The notes under the pieces: generated by a model | Seen by the model: the letters and a program-made list of their open reading frames with translations, nothing else | Told to the model about the DNA's origin: nothing | Databases searched by the model: none | Made by a program: the position numbers and the translations under genes | DNA from: CBDCUC01 sp965222485 | Lineage (GTDB): Bacteria > Pseudomonadota > Alphaproteobacteria > Rhizobiales > Hyphomicrobiaceae | DNA length: 6,836 bases | Assembly: GCA_965222485.1 (NCBI GenBank) | Contig: CBDCUC010000005.1 | Coordinates: 1 to 6,836 of the forward strand | Direction of reading: 5' to 3' | Part shown: in pieces, positions 1 through 5,131 of the stretch | Position numbering within the stretch: position 1 is the stretch's first letter | Layout of the letters: each line of letters begins with the position of its first letter

Positions 1-7
1 TTCTTGC

Positions 8-15
8 TTGTCCAC
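8..15 (+). repeat. Left copy of 8-bp target-site duplication
   Basis: TTGTCCAC abuts the left inverted repeat, and the identical octamer abuts the right repeat at 2948-2955. The flanking base on each side would let the match be read as slightly longer, but the 8-bp reading leaves perfect GG...CC element ends. Intact duplicates suggest a simple and not very old insertion. Confidence 0.88.
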
Positions 16-35
16 GGCACTGTCTCAGGTGTTTT
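16..35 (+). repeat. Left terminal inverted repeat (IRL)
   Basis: GGCACTGTCTCAGGTGTTTT matches the reverse complement of 2928-2947 at all 20 positions; the next base differs (C against T). It is the transposase binding and cleavage end of the element. Confidence 0.95.
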
Positions 36-44
36 CAATGGCGG

Positions 45-503
45 TTAGTTTGCGTCTACGTGTATTGTTTTCGGCACATGCATCGTGCTGCCATCAGAGC
101 TGATTTCGTGAGTTGCAATTTTTGTCCCGTGGACGTTGACCAATTGATGCCCCTCTTCAAGGAAATGGCGAATGAGGGAGCGTTCAACAATTCGCAAGCA
201 ATTCCTAGGTTGCTGCCCCTGCCTTGCTTCAAACTTTCCAGCATGCAGAAGACGACTCCCTGTCGCTGCATTCTGCACGTAACTCATTAGTCTCAGGTTA
301 TTGAACTGCTGCCTCACGCGGCTTCGAACTGAATTGGTAGCAATTCCTACATATAGGGCCTCAAACTTCTGCCCATGGCGACGCCCGAAGATGTAAACAC
401 CAGGCTTCTCAGGAAGTGCATTTAAATCGCATTCGTATATCTGCCCGCCGTCAGTGCTCTTCGATAACTCAATGGGTGGTTGCCAAGTTAGATTAAGCTT
501 CAT
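45..503 (-). CDS. GIY-YIG nuclease-like passenger protein, 152 aa
   Basis: The protein has the core of a GIY-YIG endonuclease-like fold. GVY (residues 35-37, after PEKP) is followed by LYVG (50-53) in place of YIG, an arginine-rich helix (R60, R62, R64), a glutamate in the ERSLI helix (E107) in the position of the metal-binding Glu, and LVN (121-123) near the end of the core. This spacing resembles the compact GIY-YIG domains of UvrC, Slx1 and homing enzymes, though the N- and C-terminal extensions show no extra domain I recognise. DNA cleavage is therefore possible but inferred. An AAGGTG sequence lies about 10 nt before the ATG. The gene is divergent from the small gene at 561 and stops close to the left inverted repeat. 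As the outermost cargo of an IS1-type transposon it may help the element persist or move, or be unrelated cargo. Confidence 0.82.
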   Translation of the reverse strand: MKLNLTWQPPIELSKSTDGGQIYECDLNALPEKPGVYIFGRRHGQKFEALYVGIATNSVRSRVRQQFNNLRLMSYVQNAATGSRLLHAGKFEARQGQQPRNCLRIVERSLIRHFLEEGHQLVNVHGTKIATHEISSDGSTMHVPKTIHVDAN

Positions 504-560
504 GAACCCGATACACCTTGCTGGATCTCCAGATAATGCTATGCTTACCGCTAAGCAGCA
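504..560. promoter_or_regulatory. Divergent intergenic region with candidate promoter and small palindrome
   Basis: These 57 bp separate two divergent passenger starts and must hold both promoters. For the rightward gene, TTGCTG (518-523) and TATGCT (540-545) are spaced by 16 nt, and an AGATAAT sequence also lies here. CTGGA-TC-TCCAG (521-532) is a short inverted repeat overlapping this promoter and could be an operator. No start can be assigned firmly. Confidence 0.35.
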
Positions 561-812
561 ATGAGATCAACCGTGCCCAAGACACCTAAAGGCAAGAAAC
601 GACCGTCCGATGTAATTGGCAATGCCATTCGCGTAGCTCAGATTGCTACTGGCGAGGTCGAAGAAGAAGCCGAAGTTGAAGACGACGGTAAGGATAAGGC
701 TGCGCAGTCACTGGGAAAGCGGGGCGGGAAGGCACGAGCCGCCAAGATGACAGCCAAGCAACGTAGTGCGATTGCCAAAAAGGCCGCTGCGGCACGCTGG
801 ACCAAAAAATAG
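561..812 (+). CDS. Small acidic/basic protein with GGxARA...ARW module, 83 aa
   Basis: I do not know the function. The protein has a basic start (PKGKKRP), an acidic patch (residues 32-46, EVEEEAEVEDDGKDK) and a basic C-terminal module from about residue 55 (GGKARA, then RSAIAKKAAAARW). Similar GGxARA...IAxxAAxARW segments recur in proteobacterial proteins, alone or fused to other domains, and look like a short helical nucleic-acid-binding or protein-binding unit; that role is inferred. The same module forms the N-terminus of the RhuM protein encoded next door, matching at 17 of 26 positions, which suggests a shared target or partner. The stop is only 4 bp from the convergent rhuM stop. No strong Shine-Dalgarno precedes the ATG; the start is chosen because it gives the full open frame right after the divergent promoter region. 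Confidence 0.75.
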   Translation: MRSTVPKTPKGKKRPSDVIGNAIRVAQIATGEVEEEAEVEDDGKDKAAQSLGKRGGKARAAKMTAKQRSAIAKKAAAARWTKK

Positions 813-816
813 CAGG

Positions 817-1968
817 TCAGCGTTTGCGTCGCCTAACCCGCTCACCGAGTTGACGAAGCGCTTTCTCACCTGCAATTTCGCGTTCAATGCGGATGCGGTC
901 TTTGTAGGCTTTAATTTCTGCTGAAGCCTTCTTTTTCGCTTCCGCCATTGAGACTGATCCTCGATCATTTTTGCGAATGAGCGGTCGTCCATCGAGCTTA
1001 AGAAGTTCCCGCATCTTTTCGAGGAACTGCTCGATGGTCGTTGGTCGCCTTTGTTCGGCCTGGCTCTCGAAAAACTCTAGCGTCATACTGGTCACAAGGT
1101 TTAGCGCCTCAATGTCGGCAGGGCCATAAAGATTCTTGGCAACCTGAGCTTCTTTTGCTGTTGGCATCTCGCCCTTAAAGTTCATAACGCCAGCATTCTT
1201 TTTGGCAGCATTAACACGATCAAAGATGACTTCGGCTGCCGTCTGTTGGGTCACTGACCAATGCATTGCGTTTTGGATGGTGGCGAAGAAATTCTCCCGA
1301 TCCTTGTCCGTCATCATTCCGTAGTCACTGCAGAAAGACACGAGTTCCAACACACGTGTCCACATCCGCTTTTCCGAACTTCTGATGTGGCGGACTTTGG
1401 CGAGCAGTTCTTCAAAGTGATCTGGGCGCCCGTCCGGGTCCTCAAGGCGCGGCACATCGATGACGAAGCCGTTCATTAAGTACTGCCTTAGAATTTGAGT
1501 CGCCCAACGCCTAAATATTATGGCTTGAGTCGTCGCCTGCACGCGGTAGCCGACACCCAAAATCACATCGAGATTGTAAATTTTGGTCCTATAGGTTTGT
1601 CCTGAGGACCCCACATGTTCGAAAAACGAACATGTGGTCTTTTCATCCACCTCGCCGTCCTTAAACAGCGCATTGACATGTCGGGTCGCCATCGAGCGGC
1701 TGACGCCGAATAGGTCCGCAATCTGATCCTGGGTAGCCCAAGGTTCGTCACCAACAAATCGAAGTTGGAGTTCGCCCCCATCTGGTTTGGTGTACAGGAT
1801 GAATCGATCTCCTGTTTCAACATTTTCCGTCAATTCAACGGGTTCTGCCTTCCAGCGCGCCTCAGCCGCCTTTTTCGCGATCTCACTGCGCTCCTCAGCG
1901 GACAGGCGCTCTGCCCGCGCATGCCCACCTTTGGCCTTCCCGCTCGACTTATCGTCATCATCAGTCAT
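817..1968 (-). CDS. rhuM: RhuM-family protein with N-terminal GGxARA module, 383 aa
   Basis: Residues 14-39 carry the GGHARA...IAKKAAEARW module. A RhuM core follows: the DNA-binding-like stretch ATQDQIADLFGVSRS with TRHVNALFKDGE (78-106), KTTCSFFEHV, the hallmark YNLDVILGVGYRV (131-143) and FRRWATQILRQYLMNGF (152-168). The C-terminal half is helical, with a charged lysine/arginine-rich tail ending RVRRRKR. RhuM was named from a Salmonella pathogenicity-island gene; its biochemistry is poorly defined, but relatives cluster with mobile elements and restriction loci and the HTH-like segment suggests DNA binding. GGAG in the gap sits about 10 nt before the ATG, between the arms of a 10-bp palindrome, so binding there could block expression. 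It is divergent from the transposase and convergent with the small gene. Family membership is confident; its role in this element is inferred. Confidence 0.9.
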   Translation of the reverse strand: MTDDDDKSSGKAKGGHARAERLSAEERSEIAKKAAEARWKAEPVELTENVETGDRFILYTKPDGGELQLRFVGDEPWATQDQIADLFGVSRSMATRHVNALFKDGEVDEKTTCSFFEHVGSSGQTYRTKIYNLDVILGVGYRVQATTQAIIFRRWATQILRQYLMNGFVIDVPRLEDPDGRPDHFEELLAKVRHIRSSEKRMWTRVLELVSFCSDYGMMTDKDRENFFATIQNAMHWSVTQQTAAEVIFDRVNAAKKNAGVMNFKGEMPTAKEAQVAKNLYGPADIEALNLVTSMTLEFFESQAEQRRPTTIEQFLEKMRELLKLDGRPLIRKNDRGSVSMAEAKKKASAEIKAYKDRIRIEREIAGEKALRQLGERVRRRKR

Positions 1969-1996
1969 GCACGCATTTCTCCATATAATGCGTGCA
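1968..1996. promoter_or_regulatory. Operator-like palindrome 1 over the rhuM ribosome-binding site
   Basis: TGCACGCATT (1968-1977) and AATGCGTGCA (1987-1996) are perfect 10-bp inverted arms around 9 nt. The spacer holds the GGAG ribosome-binding site of rhuM on the minus strand, and the left arm touches its start codon. The half-site TGCAnGCAT recurs at 2021, 2040 and 2051. The repeat could act as a protein operator in DNA or as an RNA hairpin presenting or hiding the ribosome-binding site. Confidence 0.6.
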
Positions 1997-2020
1997 AATT
2001 AACCATGAATCTGTCACAAA

Positions 2021-2048
2021 TGCAAGCATCGAGACAGGAATGCATGCA
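2021..2048. promoter_or_regulatory. Operator-like palindrome 2 upstream of the transposase promoter
   Basis: TGCAAGCAT (2021-2029) and ATGCATGCA (2040-2048) repeat the half-site of palindrome 1 in the same inverted arrangement with a 10-nt gap. The centres of the two palindromes are about 52 bp apart, close to five helical turns, placing them on one face of the DNA. A fifth, weaker half-site, ATGCTTGAC (2051-2059), overlaps the transposase -35 box. One dimeric regulator bound here could control both divergent genes. Its identity is not known. Confidence 0.55.
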
Positions 2049-2054
2049 AAATGC

Positions 2055-2083
2055 TTGACGTTAAGCATAGGAGTTCATATATT
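2055..2083 (+). promoter_or_regulatory. Sigma70-like promoter of the IS1-family transposase
   Basis: TTGACG (2055-2060) and TATATT (2078-2083) are separated by exactly 17 nt, a near-consensus arrangement. Transcription would begin about 7 nt after the -10 box, at or next to the ATG at 2090, so the message may be leaderless. The -35 box overlaps a TGCAnGCAT-like half-site. Confidence 0.6.
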
Positions 2084-2089
2084 AATGGC

Positions 2090-2938
2090 ATGAGCAAGCT
2101 GCCCTTAGATAAGCGCGTCCAAATCCTCCAGATGCTCTGCGAGGGTTCTTCGATGCGCTCTATCTCACGGGTCGTCGGCTGCTCAATCAACACCGTCACG
2201 AAGCTCTTGGAAGGCGCTGGCAAGGCCTGCCGTGAATTTCACGATCAGAACGTTGTCGGGCTTAAGTCCAAGCGCATTCAATGCGACGAAATCTGGAGTT
2301 TTTGCTACACCAGAGCCAAGAACCTGCCGCTCGCCAAAAAGGCACCGCAGGGGGCAGGCGACGTTTACACATTCACTGCAATTGATCCTGACAGCAAACT
2401 GATCTGCTCGTTTGTCGTTGGCGAGCGTGATGCTGTTTGGTCCGAAGTCTTCATGCAAGACTTAGCCTCACGCCTTGATAACCGCGTCCAGCTTTCTACC
2501 GATGGCATGCAGGCCTATGTTGCGGCCGTGAAAACAGCCTTTGGTGATGAGGTTGACTTTGCCCAGCTCGTGAAGATTTACAGCGAAGCCAAAAAGGGTA
2601 CGTCCGAGTGCATCGGTACCAAGAAAAAAATCATCACAGGCAATCCTGATCCAGCACACATCGGCACCAGCTACGTTGAAACTAAAAACCAAAAAATGCG
2701 CATGGGCATGAAGCGGTTTGCGCGTCTGTCCAGCTCACATTCAAAGAAGCTGGCCAATCACCGCTATGCGCTTGCGCTCTACTTCGTCTATTACAATTGG
2801 TGCAAACGTCATTCCACACTCAAGACAACACCAGCCATTGCAGCCGGACTGACAGACAAACAAATGACGATGGAAGATATCGTGGCACTAGTCGATGCAA
2901 GAGCACCGAAGACAGGCAGACCTAGAAAAAACACCTGA
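2090..2938 (+). CDS. IS1-family DDE transposase, 282 aa
   Basis: This enzyme would cut and join the element ends. A helix-turn-helix (about residues 21-40, SMRSISRVVGCSINTVTKLL) precedes a DDE catalytic core with likely residues D66 (CDEIWSF), D138 (STDGM) and E197 (YVETKN), followed by the basic helix RMGMKRFARLSS and the YFVYYNWCKRHSTLKTTPA segment. The order matches the long single-ORF IS1-type transposases rather than classical frameshifted InsAB. I chose the ATG at 2090: the 17-nt-spaced promoter implies a transcript starting there, and the HTH begins soon after. The open frame extends back to ATG 2051, but that start lies before the promoter. A GGAG at 2070-2073 is too far from 2090 and would better suit an ATT at 2081. 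The last codons and stop lie inside the right inverted repeat. No frameshift or missing catalytic residue is seen, so it may be active. Confidence 0.92.
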   Translation: MSKLPLDKRVQILQMLCEGSSMRSISRVVGCSINTVTKLLEGAGKACREFHDQNVVGLKSKRIQCDEIWSFCYTRAKNLPLAKKAPQGAGDVYTFTAIDPDSKLICSFVVGERDAVWSEVFMQDLASRLDNRVQLSTDGMQAYVAAVKTAFGDEVDFAQLVKIYSEAKKGTSECIGTKKKIITGNPDPAHIGTSYVETKNQKMRMGMKRFARLSSSHSKKLANHRYALALYFVYYNWCKRHSTLKTTPAIAAGLTDKQMTMEDIVALVDARAPKTGRPRKNT

Positions 2939-2947
2939 GACAGTGCC
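2928..2947 (-). repeat. Right terminal inverted repeat (IRR)
   Basis: This is the exact reverse complement of 16-35 over 20 bp. It contains the final transposase codons and its TGA stop (2936-2938), so the end sequence and the protein C-terminus are constrained together. Confidence 0.95.
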
Positions 2948-2955
2948 TTGTCCAC
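2948..2955 (+). repeat. Right copy of 8-bp target-site duplication
   Basis: TTGTCCAC follows the right inverted repeat directly and matches 8-15. The insertion point is about 50 bp upstream of the comM start codon. Confidence 0.88.
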
Positions 2956-2991
2956 GTCCTCCGCGTTAGGTTCATCCCCAGGGTATGAGAC

Positions 2992-2997
2992 GGGAGG
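2992..2997 (+). promoter_or_regulatory. Ribosome-binding site of comM
   Basis: GGGAGG lies 8 nt before the ATG at 3006 and decides that start over the in-frame ATG at 2985. The protein from 3006 begins MYAQISTVAFVG, as ComM/YifB proteins normally do. Confidence 0.75.
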
Positions 2998-3005
2998 CGC
3001 GGGCC

Positions 3006-3767
3006 ATGTATGCGCAGATTTCGACCGTTGCGTTTGTCGGCGTAGAGGCGCGCCGCGTCGAGGTGCAGGTCCGGATTACACCGGGCGCGCCGGCTTTCGC
3101 CATCGTCGGCCTGCCCGACAAAGCGGTCGCGGAAAGCCGCGAGCGGGTGCGCAACGCACTGCATGCGGTGGGGTTGGGGCTTCCCTACAAGCACCTCACG
3201 GTCAATCTGGCGCCTGCGGACCTGCCGAAGGAAGGCAGCCATTTCGATCTGCCCATCGCGCTGGCGCTGATGGCGGCCATCGGTGCGGTCTCGCCGGAGG
3301 CCATTTCGGGTTTCGCGGCCATCGGCGAACTTGCGCTCGACGGGTCGATCCGGGATGTGCCGGGTGCACTGCCCGCTGCAATCGGTGCCAATGGACAAGG
3401 CAAGGGGCTCATCTGTCCGGAAGGCTGCGGATCGGAAGCGGCATGGGCGGATGAGGATATGGATATCCTGGCACCGCCGCATCTGTTGTCACTGGTCAAT
3501 CACTTCAAGGGTCTGCAATCGTTGTCGCGGCCGATTCCGAATGTGGAGCGGCGTGTGAGCGAGCTGCCGGATCTCAAAGACATCAAGGGACAGGAGAGTG
3601 CGAAGCGCACTTTGGAAGTGGCGGCTGCGGGTGGCCACAACCTGTTGATGATCGGGCCGCCGGGGTCGGGCAAGTCGATGCTGGCCTCGCGTCTGCCGTC
3701 GATCCTGCCGGCGCTGTCGCCTGAGGAAATGCTCGGCATTACGTATCAAAAGCACCAATCTATTTGA
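3006..3767 (+). pseudogene. comM: 5' half of comM (YifB, Mg-chelatase-like AAA+ ATPase), truncated
   Basis: ComM is a hexameric AAA+ helicase that helps integrate DNA during natural transformation by branch migration; intact proteins are about 500 residues. Here 253 codons remain. The N-terminal LonB-like domain is complete (MYAQISTVAF, FAIVGLPDKAVAESRERVRNA at 31-51, HLTVNLAPADLPKEG, GELALDGSIRDVPG). The AAA+ domain then starts, with Walker A GPPGSGKS (217-224) and MLASRLPSILPALSPEEMLGI (225-245). Expected sequence stops there: the frame continues with a nonsense tail (TYQKHQSI) to a TGA. Walker B, the sensor motifs and the C-terminal domain are missing and not found elsewhere in the window. 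The break coincides with hairpins at 3731-3792 and precedes the IS1595-type unit. The IS1-type element upstream may also have removed the promoter. The product cannot act as an ATPase. Confidence 0.9.
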
Positions 3768-3792
3768 TGCGGATGCCGAGCGAGGTGCTCGG
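3731..3792. repeat. Nested and alternative hairpins at the comM break point
   Basis: GCTCGGCAT (3731-3739) pairs perfectly with ATGCCGAGC (3773-3781), and inside it ATCAAA (3745-3750) pairs with TTTGAT (3763-3768). A second stem, CCGAGC (3776-3781) with GCTCGG (3787-3792) around GAGGT, shares its left arm with the first, so both cannot form at once. TGCTCGG is thus also a direct repeat (3730-3736 and 3786-3792). There is no T-tract, so a factor-independent terminator for the leftward gene ending at 3801 is only weakly supported. This is where ComM similarity ends. Confidence 0.55.
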
Positions 3793-3800
3793 TGACTAAA

Positions 3801-4859
3801 TTATGCGGGCTGATCGTCGGGTTCGTGCTTGGTCAGTGCCCCGCCAATTTGGTGGAGGCCGAAGCGGTCGTGTTTAGTAGCTTCCGGGTGGAGATCGCCT
3901 CGAATGGGCTGACCCGGAACAATGGCCACAATCTCGTAAACCCCGTGAGTTTCAAACACGGTAGACGTGTCGGCGCCGGTATATGTCACGATAATCACAA
4001 CAGCACGTTTATCACTATGTCGCACGTTGCCCTGTGTTGGGGTTCTAAAGCGGCACAGGTTAGAGGATTCCGTGAATTCGTGTTTCTGCCCAGGCGCAAT
4101 GAAGATTTGCGGGGCGAAGTGGAGCCCTATTCGCGATTCCTCATCTTCAATGAAGTTGTTGGCGCCGATTTCTGCAAGGCTTTGTCCACCTTCGGTCACG
4201 AAGGTGACCCCCAAGACTTTCTGCATTGGAAGCGTTTCATCAACTGCAACGAAGCGGTCAACACAGGCCGCAATGCATCTGACATTCTGCGCGGGCTGAC
4301 TTCCAGAATTTATCAAAGTGCAGCCCACGAAGCCCGAACGCTCAGTGAACTCACGTGGCGCTCTTTCGGGGTTGGCGTATTGAATTTGCCAAATCTGACG
4401 GAACTGAGCTTCAGCGATGGTTATCCATGGTCGCTGCTGACTAGAATGGGCCTTGACGGTTATCCTGTTCATTTCCAGTGCAGCGTTGGCCGCTCGCCAA
4501 GCAAAGAAAACGGTTCCGAGAACGGCCATGAGGCCAGCAAGAGCTATTCCGGTTTGCCACGCTATGAAGCAAGTCGAGCGCGCAGCGGCATCTGCCATGC
4601 GTCGTTGCTGACATACGTCGTCTTGATCTTCGTTTTTTGGGTATTGGCAATTTGGCTCTTCGTAAGCGGTGTTCACGCTCGGTCTGAGACTGTAGCCGTG
4701 AGCAGATTGCTGTGTGCCATTGGCTGCGTATTCCTGAGTATCGTGGCAACCAAAGAGGCTGCCCTTCACAACCCACGTTGTGAGGGTAGAGAGTCCGATC
4801 ATCACGAATATGGGTATCACTACAGCCGCAAGATATCGCAGCCAATCGCTTCCAGACAT
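3801..4859 (-). CDS. Two-TM passenger membrane protein of unknown function, 352 aa
   Basis: I cannot name this protein. A first transmembrane segment (about residues 9-31, LAAVVIPIFVMIGLSTLTTW) leads to a hydrophilic loop of about 65 residues with cysteines at 38, 71, 83 and 97. A second transmembrane segment follows (98-121, ending GTVFFAWRAA). After it come AALEMNRITVKAHSSQQRPWI and a largely beta-type domain of about 200 residues rich in alternating hydrophobics. The layout resembles many alphaproteobacterial membrane proteins with a short helix and an R-P/A-W start to a cytoplasmic or periplasmic beta domain. The start at 4859 overlaps the DUF6471 gene by 40 nt in a different frame, which suggests coupled translation; a start at 4802 would lose most of the first TM segment. 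A long open frame on the plus strand here (3792-4967) has no protein-like features and is taken as a shadow. Confidence 0.72.
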   Translation of the reverse strand: MSGSDWLRYLAAVVIPIFVMIGLSTLTTWVVKGSLFGCHDTQEYAANGTQQSAHGYSLRPSVNTAYEEPNCQYPKNEDQDDVCQQRRMADAAARSTCFIAWQTGIALAGLMAVLGTVFFAWRAANAALEMNRITVKAHSSQQRPWITIAEAQFRQIWQIQYANPERAPREFTERSGFVGCTLINSGSQPAQNVRCIAACVDRFVAVDETLPMQKVLGVTFVTEGGQSLAEIGANNFIEDEESRIGLHFAPQIFIAPGQKHEFTESSNLCRFRTPTQGNVRHSDKRAVVIIVTYTGADTSTVFETHGVYEIVAIVPGQPIRGDLHPEATKHDRFGLHQIGGALTKHEPDDQPA

Positions 4860-5041
4860 TGCACCATGAACGCTGCTGAGAATTTCCCTCGTGCAAGCTT
4901 GTTTCGGATGTTGACCTCCTTTTCGTCAACTCCGATGTCGGCGAGCTTCTCAACGAGCTGGCCGTAGGTCACGCCTTTCCGCTTTAATTCGGCCTTGAGC
5001 ATGTTGGCCACACGGGCTTCCCAGTCCGTTTTTTCGGGCAT
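4820..5041 (-). CDS. DUF6471-type small protein, 73 aa
   Basis: The sequence MPEKTDWEARVANMLKAEL, then KRKGVTYGQLVEKLADIGVDE, NIRNKLARGKFSAAFMVQCLEAIG and a short end DILRL matches the DUF6471 pattern as I recall it: a small all-helical protein with an XRE/Cro-like helix-turn-helix (about residues 25-60). The fold suggests DNA binding, possibly as a regulator of this element; its function is not established. GGAG on the minus strand (5050-5053) lies 8 nt before the ATG and supports the start. It is the first gene of a leftward pair whose second member overlaps its 3' end by 40 nt, and it is divergent from the IS1595 transposase across 90 bp containing an inverted repeat that it might bind. 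Confidence 0.82.
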   Translation of the reverse strand: MPEKTDWEARVANMLKAELKRKGVTYGQLVEKLADIGVDEKEVNIRNKLARGKFSAAFMVQCLEAIGCDILRL

Positions 5042-5049
5042 TCGCGTAT

Positions 5050-5053
5050 CTCC
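5050..5053 (-). promoter_or_regulatory. Ribosome-binding site of the DUF6471-type gene
   Basis: GGAG on the minus strand, 8 nt upstream of the ATG at 5041, is the clearest Shine-Dalgarno of this unit and fixes the start. Confidence 0.65.
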
Positions 5054-5061
5054 AAAGCGAT

Positions 5062-5085
5062 AAAAGTAACATACACGATACTTTT
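5062..5085. promoter_or_regulatory. Operator-like inverted repeat in the divergent DUF6471/transposase gap
   Basis: AAAAGTA (5062-5068) and TACTTTT (5079-5085) are perfect 7-bp arms around 10 nt, a spacing of about 1.6 helical turns between half-site centres that suits an HTH dimer. It lies just upstream of the DUF6471 ribosome-binding site and next to the transposase -35 box at 5090. Binding by the DUF6471-type protein could couple its own expression to that of the transposase; this is inferred. Confidence 0.5.
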
Positions 5086-5089
5086 GCCC

Positions 5090-5118
5090 TTGTACACAGT
5101 GCCTATAAGTACTATATT
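5090..5118 (+). promoter_or_regulatory. Promoter of the IS1595-family transposase
   Basis: TTGTAC (5090-5095) and TATATT (5113-5118) are separated by 17 nt. The predicted transcript start near 5125 leaves a leader of only about 7 nt before ATG 5132, or about 22 nt before ATG 5147. The same -10 hexamer and spacing occur at the IS1-type transposase promoter. Confidence 0.55.
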
Positions 5119-5131
5119 CGTTACATAGGTA

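Larger units (their letters stand above)
16..2947. mobile_element. Complete IS1-family transposon with three passenger genes
   Basis: Both ends are visible. A perfect 20-bp inverted repeat (GGCACTGTCTCAGGTGTTTT at the left, its reverse complement at the right) bounds 2932 bp, and TTGTCCAC is present just outside each end. An 8-bp duplication fits IS1-type transposition. The transposase gene lies at the right end and its stop codon falls inside the right repeat. The remaining two thirds carry a GIY-YIG-type gene, a small basic/acidic gene and a rhuM gene, none needed for a minimal IS. The left-most passenger stops only 9 bp inside the left repeat, so the element is packed end to end. Removing it and one duplication copy restores a short sequence leading into comM. 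The passengers are less GC-rich than the comM flank. The boundaries are seen directly; the family assignment comes from the transposase. Confidence 0.93.

Noticed and set aside
2922..3482. Minus-strand 186-codon frame opposite comM
   Set aside because: High-GC shadow of comM crossing the transposon boundary; Arg/His-rich with no domain.
3792..4967. Plus-strand open frame of 391 codons opposite the membrane protein gene
   Set aside because: No recognisable motif and many improbable clusters of Ser, Arg and Cys. The minus-strand frame has two clear TM segments, a sensible domain layout and coupling to the DUF6471 gene, so this is a shadow.
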